6,871 nucleotides of DNA from Thermoplasmata archaeon (GTDB lineage: Archaea > Thermoplasmatota > E2 > UBA202 > JdFR-43), in NCBI GenBank assembly GCA_021157745.1, contig JAGGWA010000015.1, forward strand, positions 1 to 6,871, given 5' to 3'. Every line of letters starts with the position of its first letter. Within the stretch, counting starts at the first letter, position 1. This document shows, piece by piece, positions 6,772 to 6,871 of this stretch. The notes beneath the pieces were generated by a model. The model was given only the letters and a program-made list of their open reading frames with translations, made no database searches and was not told the origin of the DNA. Position numbers and translations under genes: made by a program.

Positions 6772-6871
6772 ATCGCGCCTATATGGCTTGGATTATACAA
6801 TAAATCCTTACTATGGTTGCTCCCATGCATGCATATATTGCTATGTTCCTTCTCTGATTGATATAACATAT
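6746..6871 (+). CDS. Radical SAM protein, SPL-like COG1533 group, 3' end cut by window edge
   Basis: Only the first 42 codons are present. They contain the radical SAM [4Fe-4S] motif C25-x3-C29-x2-C32 in GCSHACIYCY (24-33), preceded by SALNKSRL (5-12) and DYTINPYYGC (16-25). The layout of an SxLNKS segment and an NPYxGCxHxCxYCY signature is characteristic of the COG1533 (SplB-like) radical SAM proteins, a group that includes spore photoproduct lyase. Most archaeal members have unknown function and about 280-300 residues. The cluster would cleave S-adenosylmethionine to a 5'-deoxyadenosyl radical. The start at 6746 is set by a strong Shine-Dalgarno. The gene overlaps the nreA 3' end by 26 bases, implying co-translation with a DNA repair protein. 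Whether it is a repair enzyme, a tRNA modifier or something else cannot be told from the fragment. Confidence 0.85.
   Translation, partial: MKCKSALNKSRLYGLDYTINPYYGCSHACIYCYVPSLIDITY

Noticed and set aside
6759..6778. Stem of GCGCG/CGCGC around the nreA stop codon as a terminator
   Set aside because: The stem has five base pairs with a ten-base loop and no T run, and it lies inside the coupled radical SAM gene, where termination would make no sense.
1..6871. tRNA, rRNA, CRISPR, insertion sequence or prophage content
   Set aside because: No clover-leaf candidate, regularly spaced repeats, transposase-like frame or terminal inverted repeats were seen; coding sequence fills nearly the whole window.

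Overview
The window is a densely packed, AT-rich piece of an archaeal chromosome. Three things point to Archaea. There is a full-length NreA, a PCNA-linked DNA repair protein of Archaea. There is an NAD kinase of the archaeal COG3199 type. Four candidate TATA elements each sit about 25 nt upstream of a start codon, as expected for leaderless archaeal mRNAs. The A/T-biased composition, TrpB2 and leaderless starts would suit a Thermoplasmatota-like euryarchaeon, but that placement is inference and no marker gene here settles it.

Layout from left to right. (1) 1-808, minus strand: N-terminal 269 codons of a COG3199 NAD-kinase-like protein, cut by the window edge. (2) 805-2145, minus: a TrpB2-type tryptophan synthase beta chain, joined to the kinase by an ATGA stop/start overlap. 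(3) 2146-2242: a divergent promoter region with a 12-bp perfect palindrome next to the trpB TATA box. (4) 2243-2887, plus: an NPPY-type class I methyltransferase related to HemK/PrmC. (5) 2884-5439, minus: an 851-residue exported, membrane-anchored protein. It combines a phospholipase-B-like/C45 Ntn-hydrolase domain with a PQQ-like beta-propeller of about eight blades, and it overlaps the methyltransferase tail to tail. (6) 5440-5514: a second divergent promoter region. (7) 5515-6771, plus: nreA, with an N-terminal four-cysteine zinc site and a C-terminal PIP box. (8) 6746-6871, plus: the first 42 codons of a radical SAM protein of the spore-photoproduct-lyase-like COG1533 group, overlapping the nreA 3' end and preceded by a strong Shine-Dalgarno sequence.

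There appear to be four transcription units: trpB2 with the NAD-kinase-like gene, the methyltransferase, the surface hydrolase, and nreA with the radical SAM gene. The two most interesting parts are the hydrolase-propeller fusion and the nreA/radical-SAM overlap. In the latter, the codons for the PCNA-binding motif also form the ribosome-binding site of the next gene. That suggests a translationally coupled, PCNA-recruited DNA repair pair. I see no rRNA, tRNA, CRISPR array, insertion sequence or replication origin. No stretch longer than about 100 bases lacks a gene.
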